A DNA stretch of 64,000 bases from Phormidium tenue FACHB-1050 (GCF_014696925.1 NZ_JACJQY010000016.1:1-64000); one strand, 5' to 3'; positions 25,848 through 33,849 are shown, numbered from the stretch's first letter. The notes: a model not told the origin generated them from the sequence alone. Translations and numbers: made by a program.

Positions 25848-25953
25848 AATAATGATGCTTGGAGCTAAATTTTAGTAAAAGTCTCACTTGGTGAGACTTT
25901 TGTGACAAAATTTATAAGCACAAGTCAAAAAAGTTTTCGTTTAGATAGCCATC

Positions 25954-27045
25954 ATGCTCAAAGCTGGGATTGTCGGACTACCCAATGTGGGGAAGTCTAC
26001 GTTATTTAATGCTCTAGTTGCCAACGCCAAGGCGGAAGCAGCCAACTTTCCCTTTTGTACGATTGAACCCAACGTTGGCTCGGTGTCCGTCCCTGACGAT
26101 CGCCTAAATACCCTCGCCGAAGTCGGTAAATCCGCGCAAACCATCCCCACTCGAGTCGAATTTGTCGATATTGCAGGATTGGTCAGAGGCGCAAGCAAGG
26201 GCGAAGGGTTAGGAAATCAGTTCCTAGGAAATATTCGTGTCTGCGATGCGATCGTTCATGTCGTGCGTTGTTTTGAAAATGACGACATCATCCATGTTGA
26301 AGCCTCAATCGATCCAGCCCGTGACATTGAAATTATTACCCTCGAACTAGCTCTATCTGACCTATCTCAAGTCGATCGCCGCATTGATCGTACTCGCAAG
26401 GCAGCCCGTGCCGATGCTGATGCCAAAATCGAATTAGCGGCTCTTGAAAAAGTTCGCGAGACCTTAGACGCTGGTAAGCCTGCACGTCTTGCTAATCTCA
26501 ACGACGAAGAAAAAGAAGCAATTTCGGTGTTGCAGTTGCTGACCCTCAAGCCGACAATTTACGCAGCAAATGTCTCTGAAGATGATCTCGCGACTGGCAA
26601 TGCTTTTGTCGATAAAGTCAAGGCGATCGCGGCGGCGGAGAATGCTGAAGTAACTATTGTCTCGGCTCAGGTTGAAGCTGAACTTTTAGAATTGCCAGAT
26701 GATGAACGTCAAGACTTTCTAGAATCCCTTGGAGTTAAAGAAGGCGGTTTAAAATCTCTAATCCGTGCCACCTATCACCTTTTAGGTTTACGCACTTACT
26801 TCACTGTTGGACCAAAGGAAGCCCGCGCTTGGACAATTCATGCGGGGATGAAAGCACCCCAAGCCGCAGGCGTAATTCACTCTGATTTCGAGAAAGCCTT
26901 TATTCGTGCCGAAACAGTTGCTTTTAAGGATCTTGTGGAGTGCGGCTCGATGAGTGCGGCTCGTGCTAAGGGGTTGCTCCGCAGTGAAGGTAAGGAATAT
27001 GTGGTGCAAGAAGGTGATGTAATTTTATTCCTGACTAGCGCCTAG
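25954..27045 (+). CDS. ychF: YchF/Obg-like ATPase
   Basis: This 363-residue protein is full length for YchF/OLA1. It has a P-loop GLPNVGKSTLFNAL (residues 7-20), switch region NFPFCTIEPNVG, G3 DIAGLVRGAS, a coiled-coil insertion (about 130-180, DRTRKAARADADAKIELAAL) and a C-terminal TGS domain (FTVGPKEARAWTIHAGMKAPQAAG). YchF prefers ATP over GTP and binds ribosomes, with a role in stress and translation control. The gene is monocistronic by context: repeats upstream and a strong bidirectional terminator 70 bases downstream. Confidence 0.97.
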   Translation: MLKAGIVGLPNVGKSTLFNALVANAKAEAANFPFCTIEPNVGSVSVPDDRLNTLAEVGKSAQTIPTRVEFVDIAGLVRGASKGEGLGNQFLGNIRVCDAIVHVVRCFENDDIIHVEASIDPARDIEIITLELALSDLSQVDRRIDRTRKAARADADAKIELAALEKVRETLDAGKPARLANLNDEEKEAISVLQLLTLKPTIYAANVSEDDLATGNAFVDKVKAIAAAENAEVTIVSAQVEAELLELPDDERQDFLESLGVKEGGLKSLIRATYHLLGLRTYFTVGPKEARAWTIHAGMKAPQAAGVIHSDFEKAFIRAETVAFKDLVECGSMSAARAKGLLRSEGKEYVVQEGDVILFLTSA

Positions 27046-27070
27046 GTTCAAAATATTGCGAAGCAATATT

Positions 27071-27154
27071 TATAGCAAGTAATGGCGGCGCAAAGCGCAG
27101 CTATTACTTGCTATGAAACAAAAAGACCTAGCCATTGGCTAGGTCTTTTTGTTT
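27071..27154 (+). terminator. Hairpin repeat followed by strong bidirectional terminator
   Basis: At 27071-27114 a TATAGCAAGTAATGGCGGCG palindrome (imperfect) resembles the GC-core family. At 27116-27154, AAACAAAAAGACCTAGCC-ATT-GGCTAGGTCTTTTTGTTT is a perfect rho-independent terminator with U-runs on both strands. It would end ychF on the plus strand and the short transcript from the minus-strand promoter near 27434. Confidence 0.85.
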
Positions 27155-27254
27155 CGGAATATTTTAGGATCTTTAGGTCACAGTCAACTGCTGGAAGGAT
27201 CTCAGGTTTACTAGGAAATTAGGCTAGAGAACTAGAGATAATTAACTAAATACC

Positions 27255-27329
27255 TTACAGAACAGCTCCAGCACACAGCTCGGAAACCTGAAGACCCACA
27301 CGTTTACCGTTACTACTATCTGATTGCAT
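27255..27329 (-). CDS. Possible 24-residue peptide gene
   Basis: On the minus strand a perfect ribosome site AGGAGGTGAT (27334-27343) ends a few bases before an ATG that opens a 24-codon frame. The product begins MQSDSSNGKRVG and ends SELCAGAVL, then TAA. The first part is polar with Lys-Arg, the end is small/hydrophobic with one Cys. The frame is too short to be judged by length, but promoter (27411-27439), ribosome site, frame and terminator (27116-27154) together form a complete transcription unit of roughly 290 bases. I do not recognise the peptide. It could be a signalling or membrane-active peptide, a leader peptide, or part of a dual-function small RNA. Confidence 0.5.
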   Translation of the reverse strand: MQSDSSNGKRVGLQVSELCAGAVL

Positions 27330-27410
27330 GGGCATCACCTCCTGTTGTCTAAATGTTTATTATCAAGTGTGATTTGGCTTGAAACCAAAGGTTTATTCAG
27401 CCTGTGATGT

Positions 27411-27439
27411 AATATAACTGACAAATCAAAATTTGACAA
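27411..27439 (-). promoter_or_regulatory. Sigma-70-type promoter of the short peptide unit
   Basis: Read on the minus strand, TTGTCA (complement of 27434-27439) and TATATT (complement of 27411-27416) are separated by exactly 17 bases. Transcription would start near 27404 and give a leader of about 75 bases before the small frame's ATG. Confidence 0.55.
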
Positions 27440-27454
27440 TAGCAATCTTGAAGC

Positions 27455-27508
27455 AACTTTCAGAGAAGTAAGGGCAATTCATGAATTGCCCCTACTTCTC
27501 TGAAAGTT
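27455..27508 (+). repeat. Palindromic repeat containing GGGCAATTCATGAATTGCCC
   Basis: AACTTTCAGAGAAGTAAGGG pairs with its complement around a CAATTCATGAATTG centre. It sits just beyond the 3' end of the channel gene on the minus strand and may act as its terminator. The centre recurs at about 32347-32376, 37762-37790 and 48550-48609. Confidence 0.7.
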
Positions 27509-27511
27509 TTG

Positions 27512-30115
27512 CTATAGTGCTTTGCGGAAAATAATAATTGTTCTATTACTATTTTTAGCGATCGCTTCAGGAATATTCCCATGCATAACCTGCTGTAAAA
27601 TCCCTTCACGACTTGCCCCTAACATAATCACATCACTTCTCTCTTGATTTGCCAGATCGAGAATTGCATCAGCAATCGATTTAGAACATATAGGAATTGT
27701 GCCAACGGAAAAATGGAGCGACTTATATAAAGAATTGGCATATTTTTCTAAGTGACTCGTTTTATGTTTTTCGTCAGTAGGAGAAAAGATTTGGCAGAGA
27801 CAAACTTCTGGATAAGGAGAAAGTGACATCAAACTTGGGAGCAGTAGCAATGCATTCTCGGTGTTTGGTCCCCCAGAAATCGGAATTAGCCAACGATTGA
27901 AGGAAATATTGGGCTTCTTAAATTCTTGATTAAATGGATTAACCTTTTGAAGGCGATCGCTAAATTTGACTAGCATTACATCACAATTTGCTTGCTTCAC
28001 TACCGTATCTACGGTGTCACCAAATATGCGATCGGGAGATTTTGATTTGCCATGCCAACCGATTAATAACAAATCAATCTTACGATCGCTAGCTACCTCT
28101 AAAATTGTCTGACCAGCATCATGGGCTACACGCACTTGGGTATGCAGTGATATTTGCCTAATCTTGGCAGCATCGGTAATCTGTTGAAATAGTTCCAAAC
28201 TAGAATTCAAATCAACCGTAGTAGTTGAGGGAGCAAGATGCGGTGAGATGGAAATGATATGCAGACATTCGATTTCATAGTTGTGTTTTTCGGCGATCGC
28301 TAGAGCAATTTCAATCAAATATATCGCGGTTTGAGGATTGCTCAAAGGTAGCAATAGTCTGCCTTTGCCTGTAGCTGTTCCTCGTTGTTGGTAGACAAGA
28401 TAGGATGGTTTAGATATTTGGGAACTGACTCCGCGCAATCGCTTTGCTTGAGCGCGTAAAATATCGCTGCGGGTGATGATGCCAACAAGCTTATCGCGGT
28501 CAATGACAGGTAATCGCGAAAGTTTGTAATAGGAAAGCAAATATAGAACTTGAGTAAGGCGCTCTTCAGGACTAACTGTGATTGGTTGAGGGGTCATAAT
28601 TTGGCTAATCGTCATATCTCCCGACACCTTGCTTTCTTGGGCTTTCACCAAATCCATTTGGGTGATAATACCAACTAGATGTTCTTGGGAGACTACAGGA
28701 AAGCCTCGATGGCGCGATCGCGCAAAAGCCTGCATCGCCTCATCGATCAGCATTTCACTGTTTAGGGTTTCGACCTGTCGCTGCATCACATCAACGGCTC
28801 TCAGTCCATCCCATAATCCATCAGTAACGGCTTCTGCTTCAAGATGAATGCCTTTTAGTTCCAATAAATGTGTGTACAAAGAACCAGGGGCATATTTTTC
28901 TGTACAAAGATAAGCAACTACGCTGGTAATCATCAATGGCAGAATAATATTAAAATCTCGTGTGATTTCAAAGACAATCACAAAAGCGGTAATGGGAACT
29001 TTTGCAACCGCTCCAAAAAAAGCGCCCATTCCCGATAGTGCATAGGTCGCGAGAGTTCCTGTACCCAGCAGTGAATGTTCTAAGTTCCCCACTAAAGATC
29101 CAAGGGCTGAGCCTAAGATCAGGCTAGGTACGAATAATCCGCCAGAAGTCTCGGCACTACAAGCAATAAGAGTGAGGATAAACCTTACGGCAAAAGTCCC
29201 TGCTGTTAGTTGCCATTCAGATTGCCCCATGGCAAGAAACATCTGTAACCCTGTACTGTCGCGAAAGTCGCTAGGTAACATAGCGATCGCCATACCAGAA
29301 AAACATCCTGCGATCGCAATTCGCCATGCTAATCCGACTTTAAAAAAGCTCCGATTCCATTTCGTAACCGCAAGGACACTGTGATTAAAGAATGCGGCAA
29401 ACCATCCAACCAGTAGCCCTAGCAATAGTAAAAAAGGAATCTCTTGGGCGGAAAATTGAATTGTAGGGATCACTGAGACAAGGCTCTGCCCTGACAACAT
29501 TAAAGAAACAACTCCGCCGATAAAAGAAGCCAGAATCGCAGTTCCTAAAGTCAAGCTAGAAACATCATGGAGCAATTCTTCAATTACAAATAACACACCT
29601 GCGATCGGGGCGTTAAATCCTGCGGCAAGTCCTGCGGCTGCTCCTGCGGCGATCAGTTGGCGTTGATATTCGGGAGAAGTGGGAATCCATTGACTCACCT
29701 GTCCTGCGATCGCAGCTCCAATCTGTACGGTTGGTCCCTGACGACCAAGTGCTAATCCTGAACCCAGCGCCAAAATTGTACTGGCAACTTTAACAATGGC
29801 AACACGCAAATTTAGAGCGATCGGTACATAACCAAGGGCTGCCTTCACTTGGGGGATGCCACTGCCTGAAGCCTCAGTTGCAAATTGTTCAATTAAAAAT
29901 CCTGAAAGATATCCACCAGTCAAGCCAATGATCGGCAATGCGAACCATGCGGGTAAGTCGTTAGCAATCTGTAGCCGCCAACCACCGAGCCAACCAATCC
30001 CCTGTTTCAACATGACGGCGGCTAAGCCTGACAATACCCCAATCAAACAAGCTTCAAAAATGGCTAGCCGTTTTGGTTTTAACCATTTATGCAGCGATAA
30101 TATGCCTGAAGCCAT
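27512..30115 (-). CDS. ClC-family chloride channel/transporter with CBS pair and two USP domains
   Basis: This 867-residue protein has a ClC membrane domain (about 1-430), two CBS domains (about 445-565; SEERLTQVLYLL-type repeats) and two universal-stress-protein domains (about 590-715 and 735-867). ClC ion-path motifs are present: GSGIP, GGLFVP and VIEEL near residue 178 (the internal proton Glu region). The gating motif GREGP is GRQGP near residue 125: the codon is CAG, so the gating glutamate is Gln. In the well-studied E. coli ClC this exchange uncouples proton transport. CBS and USP domains bind adenine nucleotides, which suggests gating by energy state. The ATG at 30115 gives MASGILSLHKWL. 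No co-directional partner is close. Confidence 0.9.
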   Translation of the reverse strand: MASGILSLHKWLKPKRLAIFEACLIGVLSGLAAVMLKQGIGWLGGWRLQIANDLPAWFALPIIGLTGGYLSGFLIEQFATEASGSGIPQVKAALGYVPIALNLRVAIVKVASTILALGSGLALGRQGPTVQIGAAIAGQVSQWIPTSPEYQRQLIAAGAAAGLAAGFNAPIAGVLFVIEELLHDVSSLTLGTAILASFIGGVVSLMLSGQSLVSVIPTIQFSAQEIPFLLLLGLLVGWFAAFFNHSVLAVTKWNRSFFKVGLAWRIAIAGCFSGMAIAMLPSDFRDSTGLQMFLAMGQSEWQLTAGTFAVRFILTLIACSAETSGGLFVPSLILGSALGSLVGNLEHSLLGTGTLATYALSGMGAFFGAVAKVPITAFVIVFEITRDFNIILPLMITSVVAYLCTEKYAPGSLYTHLLELKGIHLEAEAVTDGLWDGLRAVDVMQRQVETLNSEMLIDEAMQAFARSRHRGFPVVSQEHLVGIITQMDLVKAQESKVSGDMTISQIMTPQPITVSPEERLTQVLYLLSYYKLSRLPVIDRDKLVGIITRSDILRAQAKRLRGVSSQISKPSYLVYQQRGTATGKGRLLLPLSNPQTAIYLIEIALAIAEKHNYEIECLHIISISPHLAPSTTTVDLNSSLELFQQITDAAKIRQISLHTQVRVAHDAGQTILEVASDRKIDLLLIGWHGKSKSPDRIFGDTVDTVVKQANCDVMLVKFSDRLQKVNPFNQEFKKPNISFNRWLIPISGGPNTENALLLLPSLMSLSPYPEVCLCQIFSPTDEKHKTSHLEKYANSLYKSLHFSVGTIPICSKSIADAILDLANQERSDVIMLGASREGILQQVMHGNIPEAIAKNSNRTIIIFRKAL

Positions 30116-30198
30116 AAAGAGTTACTGAGTCTTGCGATAAAAACTCATTACATTGAATATTTAAGTAGTTTAGCCGACAATGAGTAGGCGATCGCTAT

Positions 30199-30239
30199 AA
30201 AAAGCTTTGGCGCACGCGCAGCGTGCGCCAAAGCTTTTT
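30199..30239 (-). repeat. Perfect hairpin AAAAAGCTTTGGCGCACGC
   Basis: Perfect arms (AAAAAGCTTTGGCGCACGC and complement) surround GCA. On the minus strand the hairpin ends in a T-run and overlaps the stop of the short frame at 30238-30396, so it can serve as its terminator. Confidence 0.65.
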
Positions 30240-30396
30240 AGGGGGTTAAGGTTTCTTTATTTCCGCTCACTTCTCGTTTAATCTGATTGGGGAAATTAGG
30301 GACTAATAGAGATTGAGCTAACTCCCCTTGTTCATTATAAAATCTTAGTAGTCGTAACACATCATTTAGAGAAGCTGAATATGGAGTACATTTCAC
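30238..30396 (-). CDS. Short frame directly after the acetyltransferase remnant (52 codons)
   Basis: A GTG immediately follows the TAA of the broken acetyltransferase gene, in the same frame, and opens 52 codons (KCTPYSASLNDVLRLLRFYN...). It ends in the arm of the hairpin at 30199-30239. Composition looks protein-like (LNDVLRLLRFYNEQGELAQ) and resembles the end of a longer protein more than a complete one. It could be a gene remnant or a small coupled gene. The family is not recognised. Confidence 0.3.
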   Translation of the reverse strand: MKCTPYSASLNDVLRLLRFYNEQGELAQSLLVPNFPNQIKREVSGNKETLTP

Positions 30397-30992
30397 TTAA
30401 ACTATAAACTTATAGACCATATTAAAAGAAATACCACCAACTCGATTCACAACTTCGCTGCCTTCGACTTTCGCGAAGCCCAATCGTTGATATAAATTCA
30501 CCACTGGATTATCTGACCGCACACTCAGACATATTGCAGGAAATAAACCTTCAGCCGATCGCAAAACTTGCTTTAGCAAAGTAGTACCAACGCCATTACC
30601 TCGATATTCAGGCAACACAGCCATCGCTAACTCTGGAATATCGGAAGCAATGTACCCAAATCCTGCATCTTCTTCTGAGCCTAAACGTAGCCAAGCCGAG
30701 GCGATCGCCTTTTCTCCCACTAAGGCAACAAATCCCATATCCCCTATCCTTCCCCATCCATCTACATAGCGAGTAATACCAAAGCACAAAATGGCTACGC
30801 CATTTTGTGCTTTTAAAACCCTTACTGGGTTTGGTTTTTAATTCATAAAAGTGTTGCCACACTTTCGTGAATTGGTATAAGTATTGGCTGACGTTGCACA
30901 GACTCAAGTGAAGGTTCATGAGCCGCATACATGAGCATTGTCCAAAGAATCGGCTCATCAGCAACTGTCAAATCTCGAATTCTATAATCCAT
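30397..30992 (-). pseudogene. GNAT-family N-acetyltransferase gene broken by a 102-bp element
   Basis: Two pieces of one acetyltransferase are visible on the minus strand. The N-terminal piece starts with ATG at 30992 (MDYRIRDLTVADEPILWTM...) and runs into the element at 30776-30877, where it stops. The C-terminal piece continues after the element with TRYVDGWGRIGDMGF and holds the acetyl-CoA loop PEYRGNGVGTTLL and the typical NPVVNLYQRLGF. Deleting the element plus one TA copy restores a continuous frame through Q-P-I-L-T-R-Y. The insertion adds 104 bases, shifting the frame and bringing a stop. A TTG in the element could start the C-terminal piece, but without the N-terminal strands activity is unlikely. 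Upstream genes on the same strand are intact. Confidence 0.88.
30776..30877 (+). mobile_element. 102-bp miniature inverted-repeat element, copy 1 (inside acetyltransferase gene)
   Basis: The element begins ATACCAA and ends TTGGTA. It is flanked by TA on both sides (30774-30775 and 30878-30879), as expected for a TA-target (Tc1/mariner/IS630-like) element. It holds two internal hairpins: CACAAAATGG-CTACG-CCATTTTGTG and one near the other end (CACGAAAGTGTG-type). It encodes nothing. Copies of identical length are at 32218-32319 and 40434-40535. Confidence 0.85.
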
Positions 30993-31020
30993 ATCTAACT
31001 TCAAACCCAAACCCATTGAT

Positions 31021-31443
31021 TTACATAACGACACAGAAATGGAATAAATCGCCCTCTGTCTCAATCTTCTCAACCTTTGCGATACAATCATCCAGATCCT
31101 CAAGTAAATCTTCTGAGAGATACTCTTTACCCTGCTCCAAAAGACTTTCGCGCTCAGACTCGTTACTTGCCACATATTCACGCACAGCTCTCAGCATTGG
31201 TAAAGCTGCCGATGGATTGAACCATGATGCTTTATCTCTCAATACTTCCTCATCAGGGAAATCATCTTCTTCAAACATATTGGCTTCAAAGTCTGTCCAA
31301 TCAAGAAATTCAGAAATCTTCGTTAAACCTATTTGATCACATACAAGGTCGAGTTTCTCCACAGCATAAAACAATGCCGAATGATCCCAGTCATCGGTTT
31401 CTGTAGTCTTGCCCTTACTTAATACCCAGATTGTAGTTCCCAT
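31021..31443 (-). CDS. Conserved hypothetical protein, 140 residues
   Basis: I do not recognise the family. The protein is small, acidic and soluble: TTIWVLSKGKTTETDDWDHS at the N terminus, LDLVCDQIGLTKISEFLDW, then an acidic FEEDDFPDEE segment and a helical C terminus (LPMLRAVREYVASNESERES, LLEDLDDCIAKVEKI). Such Asp/Glu-rich small proteins often occur with immunity- or toxin-like neighbours, but nothing here proves that. It lies 28 bases upstream of the broken acetyltransferase and downstream of a DUF4259-like gene, all on the minus strand. A hairpin repeat at 31507-31545 separates the last two. Confidence 0.6.
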   Translation of the reverse strand: MGTTIWVLSKGKTTETDDWDHSALFYAVEKLDLVCDQIGLTKISEFLDWTDFEANMFEEDDFPDEEVLRDKASWFNPSAALPMLRAVREYVASNESERESLLEQGKEYLSEDLLEDLDDCIAKVEKIETEGDLFHFCVVM

Positions 31444-31506
31444 TGAGCTTCTCCCAATTAACTAAATGACTAAATATAGCTGTCGTCATTCTTGTTAGGA
31501 CATAAA

Positions 31507-31545
31507 ACCCAAATAGTGTGAAGCGCCGCCTCACACTATTTGGGT
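31507..31545 (-). repeat. GC-core hairpin
   Basis: ACCCAAATAGTGTGA...TCACACTATTTGGGT pairs around a GCGCCGCC centre. The flank TAGCTGTCGTC...AGGACATAAAACCC matches, in reverse order, the flank of other GC-core elements (for example at 9947 and 61689). Confidence 0.65.
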
Positions 31546-31588
31546 GTTGATTTGTCCCGATACAGATGGCTATAGCTATAATAAAACT

Positions 31589-31999
31589 TCATAACTTGAC
31601 GCGATGCTTTAATTCAGCGATAGAGGCTAACCAAGCGACATAGTCTTCAGTGTCTTGCCATAGCTCATGCAATTCTGAATTTTCAGCAAGAATGCATTTG
31701 ATCGCTAAATGAGCTTTCTGGACTAAATCCGTTGAGGGCTGGATTTGGTTAGCTTCAACCCAATTGTCAAGCCTCTCGGAATAGGCGCTACGCTCGCCCC
31801 AATTGCCTTGCAATCGGGCAATCACCTCGATCGCGGCGATCGCTTCAGTTGCTTCAGTTGCCTCTACACCATCATCCCCAGAATTCAGCACTGCATTTAG
31901 AGCGTCTTCAACTGGTGAAAGGTCTTTAGCTTTTTCAAGTTCATAAGTCCAGTCACAAGCATCATCATTTCCAAAGGAATCAACAGCCCAAGTTCCCAT
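31589..31999 (-). CDS. DUF4259-like protein
   Basis: This 136-residue protein starts MGTWAVDSFGNDDACDWTYEL, the N-terminal signature of DUF4259 proteins (MGTWG..F.ND.A.DW). The rest is helical (VEDALNAVL, AAIEVIARLQGNWG, AHLAIKCILAENSELHELWQ). Function is not established for the family. It is the first of a minus-strand group with the 140-residue protein and the broken acetyltransferase. The middle contains a short Glu-Ala-Thr repeat (ATEATEAIAAIE). Confidence 0.75.
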   Translation of the reverse strand: MGTWAVDSFGNDDACDWTYELEKAKDLSPVEDALNAVLNSGDDGVEATEATEAIAAIEVIARLQGNWGERSAYSERLDNWVEANQIQPSTDLVQKAHLAIKCILAENSELHELWQDTEDYVAWLASIAELKHRVKL

Positions 32000-32077
32000 A
32001 GCTCTCTCTTAAAAAAAGTCATACATTAGTCTGAATAAAGGCAAATTACCGCAGATTTCTACTCTAAGTCAATCGCA

Positions 32078-32180
32078 AACCACAGCGCTTTGCACTTAAG
32101 CCAAGAGATTTTTTGAAAGTTTTGCTTCGCAAAACTTTCAAAAAATCTCTTGTGGTTCATTTGATCAGTAATTGCTGTAA
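32078..32180 (+). repeat. Palindromic repeat, AGAGATTTTTTGAAAG family, copy 2
   Basis: The perfect hairpin CAAGAGATTTTTTGAAAGTT / AACTTTCAAAAAATCTCTTG is flanked by ACAGCGCTTTGC on the left and AATTGCTGTAA on the right, as in the copy at 25649. It lies in a 505-base gap (32000-32504) that also holds the 102-bp element at 32218 and a GGGGGCAATTCATGAATTGTCCC palindrome near 32347. No gene is seen in the gap. Confidence 0.72.
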
Positions 32181-32217
32181 GTCAATCGCGATCGCCCTGA
32201 TCGCATCACATGAAGTT

Positions 32218-32319
32218 ATACCAAAACACAAAATGGCTACGCCATTTTGTGTTTTTAAAACCCTTACAGGGTTTGGCTTTTAATTCACAGAAGTGTAGTC
32301 ACACTTTTGTGAATGGGTA
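32218..32319 (+). mobile_element. 102-bp miniature inverted-repeat element, copy 2
   Basis: The element runs from ATACCAA to ATGGGTA, the same length as copies 1 and 3 and with the same order of internal hairpins. The right end has one substitution, and the right target base pair is no longer a clean TA, which suggests an older insertion. It lies between genes. Confidence 0.8.
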
Positions 32320-32504
32320 TTAGGGCTTACGCAAAATACCGAGATGTAGGGGGCAATTCATGAATTGTCCCTACGATAAAATGAGGATTTTAAGGCATTT
32401 TTGCTTAAGTCCTATAAGTTACAGAAAATGTAACGACGATAGGCGATCGCAAATTATGTCCTAAGCTAAAAAAGTAGAAATCTTGAGGTTTAGAAATCAG
32501 TATT

Positions 32505-33809
32505 ATGAAAACTTGTTATCTTGCCACAATTATCAGCCTTTTAGCTTTAGCCCTAATGGGATGTGCAGCGCCAAACAATTCTAATCCTCAAGTTTCACTA
32601 ATTAGCACAGTCAGCCCAGCCCCCACTGTCGCGACCTCTCCAAAACCAACTATCAATGATCGTGCTAATCGCAAAGTGAAACTTGATGAGCGCTTAGTTA
32701 AAGCAAATAGCAGTTTCGGCTTTAATCTATTTGATCGCATTACGAACCAAGACACTAATAAAAATATATTTATCTCTCCTGTGAGTGTGGCGATCGCCCT
32801 ATCGATGACCTATAACGGTGCAAGTGGAGAAACTCAACAGGCGATCGCCAAGGCTTTAGAACTAGAGGGTATCAAAATCGATGAGGTCAATGACTTCAAC
32901 CGAAATATTCAACAATTACTAACCAATGGCGATACCAATGTTGAGTTAAATATTGCGAACTCGCTTTGGGCAAGAAAGGATATTGCTTTGGAAGCTACTT
33001 TTTTGAATAAGGTCAAGGAGTTCTATCAAGCCGAAATTACTAATCTTAATTTTGACGAGCCTAATTCTGTAAATACAATTAATACTTGGGTAAAGCAAAA
33101 TACCAAGGAAAAAATTGAGAAAATCGTTGATCGCATCGCTCCCGATAGTTTACTCTTTTTGATTAATGCCGTTTACTTCAAAGGTAAATGGGAAGCTCCC
33201 TTTGAGAAAGCACTTACTAAACCCCAGCCTTTTACTCTAAGCGATGGGAAAAAGATTCAACATCCTGCCATGTCGCGATCTGGCGAGTATCGCTACTACG
33301 ATGCACCAACTTTTCAAGCGATTAGTCTTCCCTACGGTTCTGGGCGCTTCAGTATGGAGGTGTTCTTACCAAAATCTAAATCGAATCTCGTAGAGTTTCA
33401 GAAACAACTGACAGCAAAAAATTGGCAAGAATGGTCAACAAAATTTATTCGCAGAGAAGGCTTGATTCAATTGCCACGCTTTAAAATGGAATATGAGACT
33501 AGTCTCAAAAATGCTTTACAAAACATGGGTATGGCGATCGCATTCAATCCCGACAAGGCAGATTTTCGTGATCTGACAGCCGTTAAAGCTTTTATCAGTG
33601 ATGTTAAACATAAAACCTTTGTTGAAGTTAACGAAGAAGGCACAGAAGCGGCGGCTGTTACTTCAGTCGAGATGCGTGCAACCTCAGCCATCCCCAATGA
33701 AGAGCCTCCATTTAAGATGATCGTCGATCGCCCATTTTTCTTCGCAATTAGCGATCGGCAAACTGGCACAATCATCTTCATGGGCGCAATTCAAAATCCA
33801 TCTAAATAA
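32505..33809 (+). CDS. Serpin-family protease inhibitor, predicted lipoprotein
   Basis: This 434-residue protein has a lipoprotein signal (ALMGC, Cys 20), a Ser/Pro/Thr linker and a full serpin domain (about 65-434): NIFISPVSVAIALSMTYNGA, NSLWARKDIALEATFL, LFLINAVYFKGKWEAPF and the C-terminal DRPFFFAI. The hinge of the reactive-centre loop is EEGTEAAAVTS (about 379-390), with small residues at the positions needed for loop insertion, so it should be inhibitory. The scissile bond is probably near EMRATS, which would favour a trypsin-like target if Arg is P1; that assignment is tentative. Anchoring to the cell envelope suggests defence against external or periplasmic proteases. It appears monocistronic. 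Confidence 0.93.
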   Translation: MKTCYLATIISLLALALMGCAAPNNSNPQVSLISTVSPAPTVATSPKPTINDRANRKVKLDERLVKANSSFGFNLFDRITNQDTNKNIFISPVSVAIALSMTYNGASGETQQAIAKALELEGIKIDEVNDFNRNIQQLLTNGDTNVELNIANSLWARKDIALEATFLNKVKEFYQAEITNLNFDEPNSVNTINTWVKQNTKEKIEKIVDRIAPDSLLFLINAVYFKGKWEAPFEKALTKPQPFTLSDGKKIQHPAMSRSGEYRYYDAPTFQAISLPYGSGRFSMEVFLPKSKSNLVEFQKQLTAKNWQEWSTKFIRREGLIQLPRFKMEYETSLKNALQNMGMAIAFNPDKADFRDLTAVKAFISDVKHKTFVEVNEEGTEAAAVTSVEMRATSAIPNEEPPFKMIVDRPFFFAISDRQTGTIIFMGAIQNPSK

Positions 33810-33849
33810 TGAAATGCGGCGCTTCGCGCCGCATTTCATTATTTAGATG
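33799..33849 (+). terminator. Perfect hairpin whose arm includes the serpin's last codons
   Basis: CATCTAAATAATGAAATG and its exact complement CATTTCATTATTTAGATG flank the common core CGGCGCTTCGCGCCG. The left arm contains the last two sense codons and the stop codon (33807-33809). The opposite arm is thus an inverted copy of this gene's own 3' end. Confidence 0.75.

Noticed and set aside
30843-31181. Longer frame extending the acetyltransferase N-terminal piece upstream
   Set aside because: The extra codons overlap the 140-residue gene in another frame; GNAT similarity begins at the ATG at 30992.
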